Positions 35,729 to 43,625 of a stretch of 64,000 nt of DNA are shown here, piece by piece. The notes beneath the pieces are model-generated. The model saw only the letters and a list, made by a program, of their open reading frames with translations, did no database searches and was not told the DNA's origin. The stretch is from assembly GCA_030429565.1 (NCBI GenBank), contig JAUIFE010000001.1, positions 992,001 through 1,056,000 of the forward strand, in the 5' to 3' direction. The translations under genes were made by a program, and so were the position numbers. Numbering within the stretch: the first letter of the stretch is position 1; every line of letters begins with the position of its first letter. Source of the stretch: Holophagae bacterium. Lineage in GTDB: Bacteria > Acidobacteriota > Holophagae > Acanthopleuribacterales > Acanthopleuribacteraceae.

Positions 35729-38235
35729 ACCGAATCCTCTTGAACCGTGCCGGCCGGCTCGGCACGGTTTTGGAGCGGCCAACTGCCTGGCAGGCGGCCG
35801 TTCACCAATCCGTCACGCAGTTGTTCCACGTAGGGTTTGTGCAAGCCGAACACCAGCCGGAATGACGTGCCTAAACCCGGCCCCGCACTTTGCGCTCTGA
35901 GTTCCCCACCCAACTCCCGCGCGGCATTGGCACAAAAATGCAAACCAAAGCCGTTACCCGTCTGCTTGGTGGTGAACCCGTGGCAAAAAATTTTGTTGAG
36001 GTTCTCCTGGGTAACCCCGATACCGTTGTCGACCACTGTCGCTTCAATCAGGCCTTGATCGGTAAAACCCAAGGTAACCGTGAGCTTTTTGTCTTCATTG
36101 AGCTCGTCGCACATCAACGCCTCACGACCGTTTTTTACGAGGTTGATAAAGATGTGCATGAGTTTGACCTTGGACGTGCGCAAGTCCGGCACCGACTGGA
36201 AATCACGCACAATGCGGATATGATTTTTGCGCAACAATGGCGCTTCTAAATTGAGTGCATCCTCGATCACCACCTCAAGGTTCACATTTTCGTAGAGCTC
36301 GACGCCCTTGGCGTAAATGTGCTGGGTACTGATGATCTGTTTGATCGCCTCGACCTTCTCGCGCAACTGTATTAACACCAGACCGAAACGCTCCACTTCT
36401 TTCTCGTAAACTGTGCCAAAACGAAGCAGGTACTGCAGTAACATGCGCCCCCGCTCCGTTTCTTCGAGGAAGTAACCAATTTGCGCCTGCTGTTCGTCCA
36501 ACAAACGACAGGCTTGTAAGTAACCATTAAGGTGGTTCGAGGCCAACTCGCCGCGCAACTCTTCCACCGAAACATTGAGGCTGTTAAGCACGTTGCCAAT
36601 GTTGTGCAACACACCCGTGGCAATTTCCGCCATGCCTGCTGCATGCGCGTTTTGCAGCGCAATCGCCTGGGAAGCCTCTAGTTCGCGGGTACGCTCGACC
36701 ACCTTGGCTTCCAAGTCACGATTGATCTCCTGCAGGTTGTTTTGGGCGGCGATTAATTCCAAGGTCATTTGGTTGAAGACCTGCGCCAGCCGCCCAATTT
36801 CACCTTGGGCACGGAACTGCACCAGCGGCTCCTCCAATTCGCCGATCGTGCGGCCTTGTTGCAGCTCCGACCCAATCGACGCGGCTTTGTCCGTAATCGC
36901 TTGGATCGGCAATACCACCGTGACCAATTGATAAGAAAATGCCGCGATGAAAATAATGACGGCAATAATTACGATGTAACGCAAAATGGTCGCCTGGATT
37001 TGGTTCGCGACCATTGAGTACTCGGCGTCTGGTTTGACAATCACCGCTTTCCAGTAGGCACCCGGTACGTGGAACACCGACATCGTCACCGGTTGCTCCA
37101 GTAACATGTCGTGTTGGAGTTGAACCGAGTGAATCAGGTTTGTCGACGTCCGATCTTCGGCGTAGGGATCCAACAACACGGCCGTGATCAATTCAGCCGA
37201 CGGCATATCGATTTGGTAGCTGCTCGTCTGAATCGCCGACACCATTTGCGCCTTGAAGTACGGCTCGCGGTGAGAGCTCTCAATCAGGCGCCGGTTGAGT
37301 GCGTCTAACTGGTTGGCAATCGGCAAAAAGGCCGCGTTTTTTTCCGCAAAACCCGCCACCGTATAGAATTCTTCGACCCGTTTCCCGCGACTGTCGTGAC
37401 TGAAACTTTTGGCCAGCTCGGGGCGTGGGAAGGTAATGAAACGGTTGTCGCGATCCAGTAAGAACAGGTAACCACCCGTTTTTTGGGCCCACATCTGCGC
37501 CAAACTCTGCAGCCCTTCCAGTTTGAGATCAACGGTGGCCACCCCCATAAACGCCTGCGACGCGTCGCGCAGGGCGACCGTCACCGTCACCATTGGCTGG
37601 TACGAGTAGGGGTCCATGTAGGATCCCGACCACACGCCACGCGCCGGATCGTTTAAGTGTCGACCCACCACGTACCACTCTTCGTGGTGGTAACCCGGCG
37701 ACTCCAAAAATTGCCGTCGGTAGTTGTCGTCTTGAGCAAAGCGCTTGGCGTCGTAACTCGGACCCGGAGCGTTGTAATCTTCGAAAAACACCAGTTCGTT
37801 GCGCTGGTCGCGGCCCCAAAAGAAGCTGTAGCGATCAACGCCGTCCTCAAAACGTCCCGGCTCAAACCAAATGCCGCCACCGGCGACGTCGTAATCACCG
37901 TCGAAATCGAGCATGCCCCGAATCGTTTGCCGGAACACCGCCGGATCATGCGGTAACTGTTCGCCGGCATTGGCCATCGCCCGGACCAGAGCTTCGATGG
38001 CGTCGAGCCGCGCCGCCATATGACTGACGACGTTATTGCCATTCTCTTCAATCCGCTTGGTCGACTCATCCACGACCAATTGCGTCCCGACGGTGTTCAT
38101 GACACTGACAATACCCAACATCAGCACGGTATCGAACAGCAGTAAGCCCAGCAGCAAACGGAACGCGATACTTTTGAAAAAGGGTACTTTGGTGTTAATT
38201 TTAGTCCCGGTCGTCGGTTGAGCTGCCTGCGCCAT
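35725..38235 (-). CDS. Cache-HAMP sensor histidine kinase
   Basis: The 836-residue kinase has a first membrane span (about residues 25-45, LLLGLLLFDTVLMLGIVSVM), a large periplasmic double-Cache sensor (50-400; GGGIWFEPGRFEDGVD, GVWSGSYMDPYSYQPMVTVT, YLFLLDRDNRFITFP), a second span (417-442), HAMP (440-495), a coiled coil, and a kinase core. The phospho-accepting His lies in ATGVLHNIGNVLNSLN, the variant seen in kinases that lack the usual HELRTP box. The ATPase domain has LVKNGREAL (N box), DNGIGV (G1) and GNGFGLHFC (G2). The ATG at 38235, behind AGGAAG, is preferred to the one at 38325. No response regulator is adjacent. Confidence 0.9.
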   Translation of the reverse strand: MAQAAQPTTGTKINTKVPFFKSIAFRLLLGLLLFDTVLMLGIVSVMNTVGTQLVVDESTKRIEENGNNVVSHMAARLDAIEALVRAMANAGEQLPHDPAVFRQTIRGMLDFDGDYDVAGGGIWFEPGRFEDGVDRYSFFWGRDQRNELVFFEDYNAPGPSYDAKRFAQDDNYRRQFLESPGYHHEEWYVVGRHLNDPARGVWSGSYMDPYSYQPMVTVTVALRDASQAFMGVATVDLKLEGLQSLAQMWAQKTGGYLFLLDRDNRFITFPRPELAKSFSHDSRGKRVEEFYTVAGFAEKNAAFLPIANQLDALNRRLIESSHREPYFKAQMVSAIQTSSYQIDMPSAELITAVLLDPYAEDRTSTNLIHSVQLQHDMLLEQPVTMSVFHVPGAYWKAVIVKPDAEYSMVANQIQATILRYIVIIAVIIFIAAFSYQLVTVVLPIQAITDKAASIGSELQQGRTIGELEEPLVQFRAQGEIGRLAQVFNQMTLELIAAQNNLQEINRDLEAKVVERTRELEASQAIALQNAHAAGMAEIATGVLHNIGNVLNSLNVSVEELRGELASNHLNGYLQACRLLDEQQAQIGYFLEETERGRMLLQYLLRFGTVYEKEVERFGLVLIQLREKVEAIKQIISTQHIYAKGVELYENVNLEVVIEDALNLEAPLLRKNHIRIVRDFQSVPDLRTSKVKLMHIFINLVKNGREALMCDELNEDKKLTVTLGFTDQGLIEATVVDNGIGVTQENLNKIFCHGFTTKQTGNGFGLHFCANAARELGGELRAQSAGPGLGTSFRLVFGLHKPYVEQLRDGLVNGRLPGSWPLQNRAEPAGTVQEDSV
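35743..35771 (+). terminator. intrinsic terminator embedded in the opposing gene
   Basis: AACCGTGCCG (35743-35752) pairs perfectly with CGGCACGGTT (35760-35769) and ends in TTTT. It is correctly placed to terminate the amidohydrolase transcript, yet it lies within the last codons of the minus-strand histidine kinase gene. Confidence 0.75.
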
Positions 38236-38467
38236 GCGTCTCGCTTCCTGCAGATGGTCAAGACCCGACCCGCGCCTGCCGCAAGGGAATGCAGCGCCAA
38301 AAGCACGGATTTTAGGTGCGGTCATTCGTGGAACACGGTTGTTAAACCTATCGCCATCGCATCTTCAAAAATCAAGCCTTGCTGAGTAAATAATTTCAGC
38401 ACCCTTGATTGCCTCGGTCAGTCGGGCATTCGTTCCCTATCCAATAGCCAGGATTTCTTTCTTTATT

Positions 38468-40210
38468 ATGACCATTCATCTCATCGACCAGCCCAGCCAC
38501 CTCAGCGCACTCGACCACTTCGCCCACAGCAATCTTTTGGTGATTGCGCTCAAAACCGCCGGGACGCCTGCACGCAACCCACGCCGCGCCGTCATCAACA
38601 CCCTGCAAATCAGCGACGGCCAAAGTTTTGCCGTGATTGACGTCGATCAGGTCGATTGTCGTGCCTGGTTACAACCACGGCTCGAAAATCCCGCCGTCAC
38701 CAAAGTCTTCCACCGCGCCAAATTTGCGGTCAAACACTTCCTTTACCATTGGCAAACCGCTGTTCAAGGCCTGTTTTGTACCTACCACGCGAGCCAAATT
38801 CTCGCCATGGGTGCCGGCGGACAACGCCACGCGCTCACCGATCTCAGCCAACACTTTCTCGGTCGCTATTGCGACACCCCTTGGGAACAGGTGTGGCACC
38901 GCCGCGGGCCGCTCACCGCCGGCGACTGCGACGTCGCCGCCGAAGAGCTCAAGCTTTTGTTTGATTTGTACCAACAAATGCAGGCCAAAATTCGCGAGCA
39001 CAAACTCAAACGCATCTCCAGTTTGGAGTTTCGCACCGTGGTGCCCGTCGCCGCCATGGAACTGAAGGGCATCTTTGTCGACGTGGCGCGCATTCAGGTC
39101 TTGCGCGAGCGTTACCGTGCCGAGATGCAGGAAAACGAGCGCCTCGCTGTCGACAATATTCCCTCGCTGCAAGCCAATTTGTGGGGTGAGAAGGAACTCA
39201 ATCTCAACTCGCCCAAGCAAGTGCTGCAAGCTTTGCAGGACGCCGGTATGCCCATTGCCGACAGCTCCGAATCACAGTTGCGCGCCCACCTGCAAACCTA
39301 CCCATGGCTGCAAGCGCTGCTCGACTACCGCCATCGCGCGATGATGCTGCACTCACTCGACCAACTCGAAAACGCCGTCGACGCCGATTCCGGCCGCGTC
39401 CACGCCACTTACCACCAAATCGCCTCGCCCTCCGGCCGCTTTGCTTGCAGCGATCCCAACATTCAGCAAGTGCCTCGGGAAAAAGAGGTGCGCGCCTGCG
39501 TGCGACCCGCGCCAGGTTACGCCTACATTGTGGCCGACTACTCTCAGGTCGAGTTGCGCGTCGCCGCCGGTTTGGCCGAGGACCCCGTCATGATGAAAGC
39601 CTACCGTGACGGCCGTGACCTACACCGCCTGACCGCCGCACTGACGATGGGCAAGGACGAACAAGAAGTTACCGCCGACGAACGTCAGGCCGCCAAGGCC
39701 ATTAATTTCGGTCTGATCTACGCCATGGGCGCGGGCGGTTTGCAGGCCTCGGCGCAAAATTCCTACGGCGTGACGCTGAGTTTTGAGGAGGCGACCACCT
39801 TCCGCCGCCGTTTCTTCGACAACTACCACGGCATCGCCCGTTGGCAGCGCGGGCTCGAAGCCTTCGCGCAAAAGCACCACCACGTGCGCACCGCCGGCGG
39901 CCGCATTCGCGCTTACCACGACGGTAAGATGCGCATCACCGAAGTCTTCAACACGCCGGTCCAGGGCACCGCCGCCGAAGGTTTAAAAAGCGCGCTTTGC
40001 TTGTTTTGGGACAAAACGCGCGCACAAGGTGTCGACGCCGCCATTGTCGCCATCATCCACGATGAAATCATCGTCGAGGTGGCTGAGGACCAAATCGAAC
40101 AAGCCAAACAACTGCTCAACGAAGCCATGATCGAAGGCATCGCCTGGCTGGTCCCCAACGTACCCTTTGTCGCCGACGCCGCCGTCGCCGAAAGCTGGGC
40201 CGAAAAATAA
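38468..40210 (+). CDS. family A DNA polymerase with degenerate 3'-5' exonuclease domain
   Basis: The polymerase part is intact: motif A VADYSQVELR (about residue 359), motif B RQAAKAINFGLIYAMG, and motif C IIHDEIIVE. The first 190 residues align with the proofreading exonuclease of DNA polymerase I, but its catalytic residues are gone: the DxE of Exo I is ALK (VIALKTAGT), the Asp of Exo II is Ala (KFAVK), and the Tyr/Asp of Exo III are Val/Glu. There is no 5'-nuclease domain. At 580 residues it is much shorter than PolA, so it is probably an accessory repair or translesion enzyme. The start ATG at 38468 has only a weak upstream AGGA. The main polA is presumably elsewhere. Confidence 0.88.
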   Translation: MTIHLIDQPSHLSALDHFAHSNLLVIALKTAGTPARNPRRAVINTLQISDGQSFAVIDVDQVDCRAWLQPRLENPAVTKVFHRAKFAVKHFLYHWQTAVQGLFCTYHASQILAMGAGGQRHALTDLSQHFLGRYCDTPWEQVWHRRGPLTAGDCDVAAEELKLLFDLYQQMQAKIREHKLKRISSLEFRTVVPVAAMELKGIFVDVARIQVLRERYRAEMQENERLAVDNIPSLQANLWGEKELNLNSPKQVLQALQDAGMPIADSSESQLRAHLQTYPWLQALLDYRHRAMMLHSLDQLENAVDADSGRVHATYHQIASPSGRFACSDPNIQQVPREKEVRACVRPAPGYAYIVADYSQVELRVAAGLAEDPVMMKAYRDGRDLHRLTAALTMGKDEQEVTADERQAAKAINFGLIYAMGAGGLQASAQNSYGVTLSFEEATTFRRRFFDNYHGIARWQRGLEAFAQKHHHVRTAGGRIRAYHDGKMRITEVFNTPVQGTAAEGLKSALCLFWDKTRAQGVDAAIVAIIHDEIIVEVAEDQIEQAKQLLNEAMIEGIAWLVPNVPFVADAAVAESWAEK

Positions 40211-40247
40211 GCCAAAGAATCAAGCCGACTCGTGAGTCATCAAAAAG

Positions 40248-40487
40248 TCAAATCACCCAAGCACTTTCAGCCTTACCGCTTTTTTTGTTAACCCGAATGA
40301 TCGGCCCATGGTCTGGATCACAAACAAACCGGGCCCGCGCTTCGGCAGACCTCTCAAACAAAATGACCCACGATTTACCGGAACCACTCAGATGCACCGA
40401 TGCCACTTCACCGCGATCCATGCCGCGCGCATCGATGAACTTTTTAGCAGTCTCAATAGCCGTGGCTTCATCAATGGTGCCATTCAC
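40248..40487 (-). CDS. small hypothetical protein, possible immunity gene
   Basis: I do not recognise this family. The product (79 residues from the GTG at 40487) starts MNGTIDEATAIETAKKF, followed by strands around KSWVILFERS and GPIIRVNKKSG. The pattern of a helix followed by a beta-meander recalls small PepSY- or NTF2-like immunity folds, but this is only a shape comparison. The longer frame runs back to a TTG at 40547, overlapping the Imm32-like gene. GGAGAGAG seven bases before the GTG supports the shorter form. It is the last gene of a four-gene minus-strand cluster. Confidence 0.5.
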   Translation of the reverse strand: MNGTIDEATAIETAKKFIDARGMDRGEVASVHLSGSGKSWVILFERSAEARARFVCDPDHGPIIRVNKKSGKAESAWVI

Positions 40488-40512
40488 AATCCATCTCTCT
40501 CCAAGTCGGTCT

Positions 40513-40818
40513 TCAGCTCCGTTTGTTCCCGCGCGCCTGGTTTTCAAGGGTCAAGGTATAACCCTGATCGCAACGAAACCAAGTACCGTTTACCGTTTCG
40601 TCGAAGTGACTATGGAAATCGGGTACTTGCGCCAATGCGATCAAATAGGCCCCCAGCGCTTTTAAACCGGCAGGATTGCCTGATATCGCCACCTCACGGA
40701 GATTTGGTGCGTCACCGTCGCACACGGAAAGCGCCACTTTGGCCTGTTTCGATGTCATAAACATCGGTAAACCGGAGTCGGAGAAATGCAGTTGAATTTC
40801 GTCGGTTTTGACACTCAC
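40513..40818 (-). CDS. Imm32-like immunity protein
   Basis: The approximately 100-residue product matches the Imm32 pattern: a first strand (EIQLHFSDSG), the conserved EVAISGNPAGLKALGAYLIALAQ helix block, HSHFDE, and a closing strand (YTLTLEN). Imm32 proteins are predicted to neutralise polymorphic contact-dependent toxins. GTG at 40818 is chosen because GAGG (40825-40828) lies six bases upstream; another in-frame GTG at 40830 overlaps that site. No toxin gene is present in the window, so it would be an orphan. The next gene begins 25 bases downstream. Confidence 0.6.
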   Translation of the reverse strand: MSVKTDEIQLHFSDSGLPMFMTSKQAKVALSVCDGDAPNLREVAISGNPAGLKALGAYLIALAQVPDFHSHFDETVNGTWFRCDQGYTLTLENQARGNKRS

Positions 40819-40853
40819 GCGGCGCCTCACATCGTTAATATGTCTTTTGCCTG

Positions 40854-41327
40854 CTACCGGCTTTTGGAACCAAAGATATCAACCACAACGGAAAGTAGCA
40901 AGGGGCCGTCAGAATCTGATAATTGAACCATTATCACAAGATCAAACCCAAACTTTCGCCACAAAGCTAAAAAAACAGCGTCATAATCTTCGGGAAAATT
41001 TTCGTGGCCAGAGCCGTCATGAAAATCAGGCTTTCCTGCATCGACTTCCACCCCCTTTACGAGTTCCCGCAACACGCCACAGTATTCAAAAAGAAGATCG
41101 AACATTTCGTCTTCATCATCGGGGATTTCCGTGTCAACCTTGAGATACACTTGAAAAGCCCAGACACCTTCTCCTTCACGATATACCTGATAGTTAACAA
41201 TACCAAGTTGCTGGTTGTTGGAGCATTTCGCACTAACACCAAACAAACGTTCTAAATAGGCTTTGTCAGCCTCAGGGTTTTGGCCCAAGCTTGCATTCAA
41301 TACTGAAACAAGGTGTTTAGCTATCAT
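40854..41327 (-). CDS. hypothetical protein, possible immunity gene
   Basis: A 157-residue acidic protein of unknown family. It is predicted to be an alpha/beta protein, with an N-terminal helix (MIAKHLVSVLNASLG), strands (GIVNYQVYREGEGVWAFQVYLKVDTEI), a helix (MFDLLFEYCGVLRELVKG) and a final strand pair (LVIMVQLSD; LLLSVVVDIF). Low GC and high Asp/Glu content are typical of immunity genes kept against rival toxins. AGGAG, eight bases upstream, supports the ATG. It lies between the Imm32-like gene and the 41414-41977 gene on the same strand. Confidence 0.55.
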   Translation of the reverse strand: MIAKHLVSVLNASLGQNPEADKAYLERLFGVSAKCSNNQQLGIVNYQVYREGEGVWAFQVYLKVDTEIPDDEDEMFDLLFEYCGVLRELVKGVEVDAGKPDFHDGSGHENFPEDYDAVFLALWRKFGFDLVIMVQLSDSDGPLLLSVVVDIFGSKSR

Positions 41328-41413
41328 GGATCACGCTCCTTAATAAACGACATCACCATTTTCCGAACGCAACAAGAACACCAGAACAAGGGTTAGTTTA
41401 ACCGTCGCATGAC

Positions 41414-41977
41414 TTAGACACGCCCAAAGAAGGCAATCAGTTGACCTGCAGGATAATTGCCGCGCCAACCACAAGGCCAACCACCCGATGAATAAATCCG
41501 AAACAAAGCCTCGTGGAATGGGTTGGTATTCCCACATATCATCCTTGCATAGGCGCAGTGATATAAATCAACAAAAACTTCTTCAGAAATTTCTTCATAA
41601 ATCTTGGGAAGCCAACGCTCAACCGTCTTATAGGATAACTGGTTAAATTTCGACCGAAATTCGTCTTCCACTTCCCTGTATTCATGAAACGCATATGCAA
41701 GCCCGTCTACTTCAGCGCATTCGTGCTGCCGAATATCTGTCCAGGTAGATTCGCCCTTTTCGTATACCGCACGCCAAGCTAATTCTGTCGCCAATGAAAA
41801 ATCATCGATGCTTATGACGCGATCAATTTTGGTCACCCGGATTTCCGGCCACCCAGTCTGGATGAAGGTGATAACCTCTTGAATCCCTTTTTCGTTTTTA
41901 CCTAAGAAGCGCGATAAGAGCGAGGGGTTTTGGCTAAAGATCTGGAGCGAAATGGCTTGGAAAAAGCAGAAGCGCAC
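41414..41977 (-). CDS. hypothetical immunity-like protein with foreign 5' end
   Basis: The conserved-looking part starts near residue 27 (KNEKGIQEVITFIQTGWPEI) and ends with GGWPCGWRGNYPAGQLIAFFGRV. It is Trp- and Tyr-rich and resembles no family I can name. The first 26 residues (beginning MRFCFFQAISLQ) are encoded by one arm of a 161-bp imperfect palindrome (41901-42061), and the GTG start has no ribosome-binding site. The original start has therefore probably been replaced or lost, so the gene may be silent. GC is lower than in the core genes. It would be the promoter-proximal gene of the four-gene cluster. Confidence 0.5.
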   Translation of the reverse strand: MRFCFFQAISLQIFSQNPSLLSRFLGKNEKGIQEVITFIQTGWPEIRVTKIDRVISIDDFSLATELAWRAVYEKGESTWTDIRQHECAEVDGLAYAFHEYREVEDEFRSKFNQLSYKTVERWLPKIYEEISEEVFVDLYHCAYARMICGNTNPFHEALFRIYSSGGWPCGWRGNYPAGQLIAFFGRV

Positions 41978-42061
41978 CCATTGGGTGCGTTGAGCATTTT
42001 TACAGGCCGTTGTAGCCCAGATATTTAGCTAAAACCGCCACGAGTTATCGCGTTTCTTAGG
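41901..42061. repeat. 161-bp imperfect palindrome (two 79-bp inverted arms)
   Basis: The left arm (41901-41979) and the reverse complement of the right arm (41983-42061) align without gaps and agree at 55 of 79 positions. The centre is a perfect 7-bp hairpin, CGCACCC-ATT-GGGTGCG (41973-41989), and the outer ends are CCTAAGAA(G/A)CGCGATAA. The element has no coding capacity of its own. It looks like a palindromic repeat or miniature mobile element whose copies have drifted. One arm supplies the first codons of the neighbouring gene. Confidence 0.8.
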
Positions 42062-42241
42062 TTTTAGCCATTCGCATGCCGTGAGTCACCTTCTTCCAAA
42101 TAAACGGCGCGACGCCCATTAAACCATCGTGCGGCGGCACCTACGCCGACTATAGTACCGCCACCGTACGCCGGCAAAAACTTTCACACCAATCATCGGC
42201 GAAGACTTTTGATTGGATGCCGCCGGCCCAAAGCCCCAATA

Positions 42242-42285
42242 GAAAAAAGCTCGAATCGGGGAACGTCACAACCCCGATTCGAGCT
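42242..42285 (-). terminator. strong minus-strand intrinsic terminator
   Basis: AGCTCGAATCGGGG (42248-42261) and CCCCGATTCGAGCT (42272-42285) form a perfect 14-base-pair stem with a ten-base loop. On the minus strand it is followed by TTTTTTCT. No minus-strand gene ends nearby; the nearest ends 370 bases upstream. Confidence 0.85.
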
Positions 42286-42500
42286 AAGGTTTGTCTTCGT
42301 GGTGACCTATGGCGTGCGTGAGGTAGAACCCGAAGATCAAACAGAAAAGGAAACCGCCGTTTTAACCTAGATTTGGTGTGGTGGTAGAAGGTTTTGGTTA
42401 AAGCTAGGCTAAGCGGCGGTAATCGTGCCCGTAAAGGGCCTTTCTCTTTTCTTCACACGGCAAAACGGTGGGCCGCGCAAAGGGTTTAGTTAAAAATTAG
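42242..42500 (-). ncRNA. candidate structured small RNA between two terminators
   Basis: On the minus strand this stretch lies between the terminator of the ECF operon (42501-42532) and a second strong terminator (42242-42285), with no reading frame. Its middle can form a long imperfect hairpin: CCGCCG...CCTAG (42354-42370) against CTAGGCTAAGCGGCGG (42404-42419), around a 30-base centre. A GCCC-GTAAA-GGGC hairpin (near 42427-42440) lies 5' of it. I cannot identify the family, and no promoter is certain. It could instead be a long structured 3' end of the upstream operon. Confidence 0.35.
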
Positions 42501-42532
42501 AAAAATGTGGGGGATCCGAATCGGCTCCCCCA
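42501..42532 (-). terminator. intrinsic terminator of the ECF sigma operon
   Basis: TGGGGGA (42508-42514) pairs with TCCCCCA (42526-42532), with an inner CCG/CGG pair in the loop, and on the minus strand CATTTTTC follows. It lies about 130 bases after the stop of the exported coiled-coil gene. Confidence 0.7.
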
Positions 42533-42658
42533 TCCGGCCTTTTGTGTGGGTCGCAAGCTGGGACATAACCCTTTATAACGAGACATCTTTGCTTGTAGCC
42601 CGACCGGTATTGGAACTTCGTGGGAAACACCCAGGTAGAGCGCTAACCGAGCCGTCCC

Positions 42659-43603
42659 TTACTCAAAGTCGTAAACTTTACTGCTTTTCAGCAAGGCTTC
42701 CTTGGTGATCTGGCCGTTGCGGCACTTGGTCAGGTTGTCCTTGCGGAAAACGTAGATTTTGTCTTTGCCGCGTTCGCCGGCGCGAGACAGGATGATGTTG
42801 ATGTGTTCGTTGTCGGGAATATCAACCGAGGCGCCGAATTCACACATGGCGTCAGTCAGTTGCGCCTCAAAGCCGGTGAACTTTTCCGTCCATTCTTTGC
42901 TCTGAACCGAGCGCAATTTCTCGGCTTTTTCCAGATATTCCTTAACGTCGGTTTCAACTTTGGTTTTGAAGGACTCGAGCTCGGAGATCAGTTCTTTGCG
43001 CTCTTCCTCGGTCATCTTCTTGCGCTTGATCAACTCTCGGCGGGTCTGCATCGCCTTTTGACGAATTTCCTGACTCATGCGGCGCTGCTCTTCACGGATA
43101 CGACGCATTTCGGTTTCGATTTCGCGGGAAACCCGATAATCCTCAACCTCAACCAATGCTTCGGTCGCCTCTTCCAAGGATTCGGCGGCATTTTCAGCCA
43201 TTTCCTCAACCATCTCTTGGTAAGACTCCATCATTTCGTGGTATTGCTCGCGCATTTCCTCTTCATCTTCAGTACCACTGGGCACGTAAACCGGTGGAAC
43301 AGGTGGGATTACCAAGCGCGGCATCTTCACACTGAGGCGAGCGTGGCGGCTGAGATGGTGGCTGCCAAGCCCCATGTGGAACAACATCACCACGCCTTGA
43401 CCTTGCAAGTAAGTGGTCGTGATTTCGTGGGGCCGCAAGGTGCCGTCGCGATGACGACGATGGGAATGGTCATCGTCACCGAAAGTCGATTTGAGAATTC
43501 GGTGCAGGATACGAATATCCTTGGCGATGCGATCGTGGTCCTGCGCCGGCAGCCAAGGCATGGCAAAAACGGCCACGGTCAACACAAGTACTAACTTCTT
43601 CAT
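42659..43603 (-). CDS. exported coiled-coil protein, function unknown
   Basis: After a signal peptide (MKKLVLVLTVAVFAMPWLPAQ) comes a His-rich stretch (HSHRRHRDG), a Pro-rich linker (VIPPVPPVYVPSG), then about 150 residues of strongly charged coiled coil (residues 108-260; many Glu, Met, Arg and Lys). It ends with a small domain containing two cysteines (AMCEFGASVDIPDNEHINIILSRAGERGKDKIYVF). The protein is not a known family. It is the third gene of an operon with an ECF sigma factor and a membrane anti-sigma-like protein, so it is the probable effector or signal partner in the periplasm. GAGGAG lies eight bases before the ATG. Confidence 0.65.
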   Translation of the reverse strand: MKKLVLVLTVAVFAMPWLPAQDHDRIAKDIRILHRILKSTFGDDDHSHRRHRDGTLRPHEITTTYLQGQGVVMLFHMGLGSHHLSRHARLSVKMPRLVIPPVPPVYVPSGTEDEEEMREQYHEMMESYQEMVEEMAENAAESLEEATEALVEVEDYRVSREIETEMRRIREEQRRMSQEIRQKAMQTRRELIKRKKMTEEERKELISELESFKTKVETDVKEYLEKAEKLRSVQSKEWTEKFTGFEAQLTDAMCEFGASVDIPDNEHINIILSRAGERGKDKIYVFRKDNLTKCRNGQITKEALLKSSKVYDFE

Positions 43604-43625
43604 TCACAAACTCCTCGCGGTGAGA

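Noticed and set aside
41340-41537. 65-codon minus-strand frame at the end of the 41414 gene, considered as a frameshifted extension
   Set aside because: The 41414 frame ends cleanly in a family-like GRV terminus, and the extra frame shares no recognisable continuation; more likely an out-of-frame shadow that reaches past the stop.
42248-42285. tRNA-like segment containing TCGAATC
   Set aside because: The sequence is one arm of a perfect 14-bp terminator stem; there is no acceptor stem, D-arm or anticodon arm around it.
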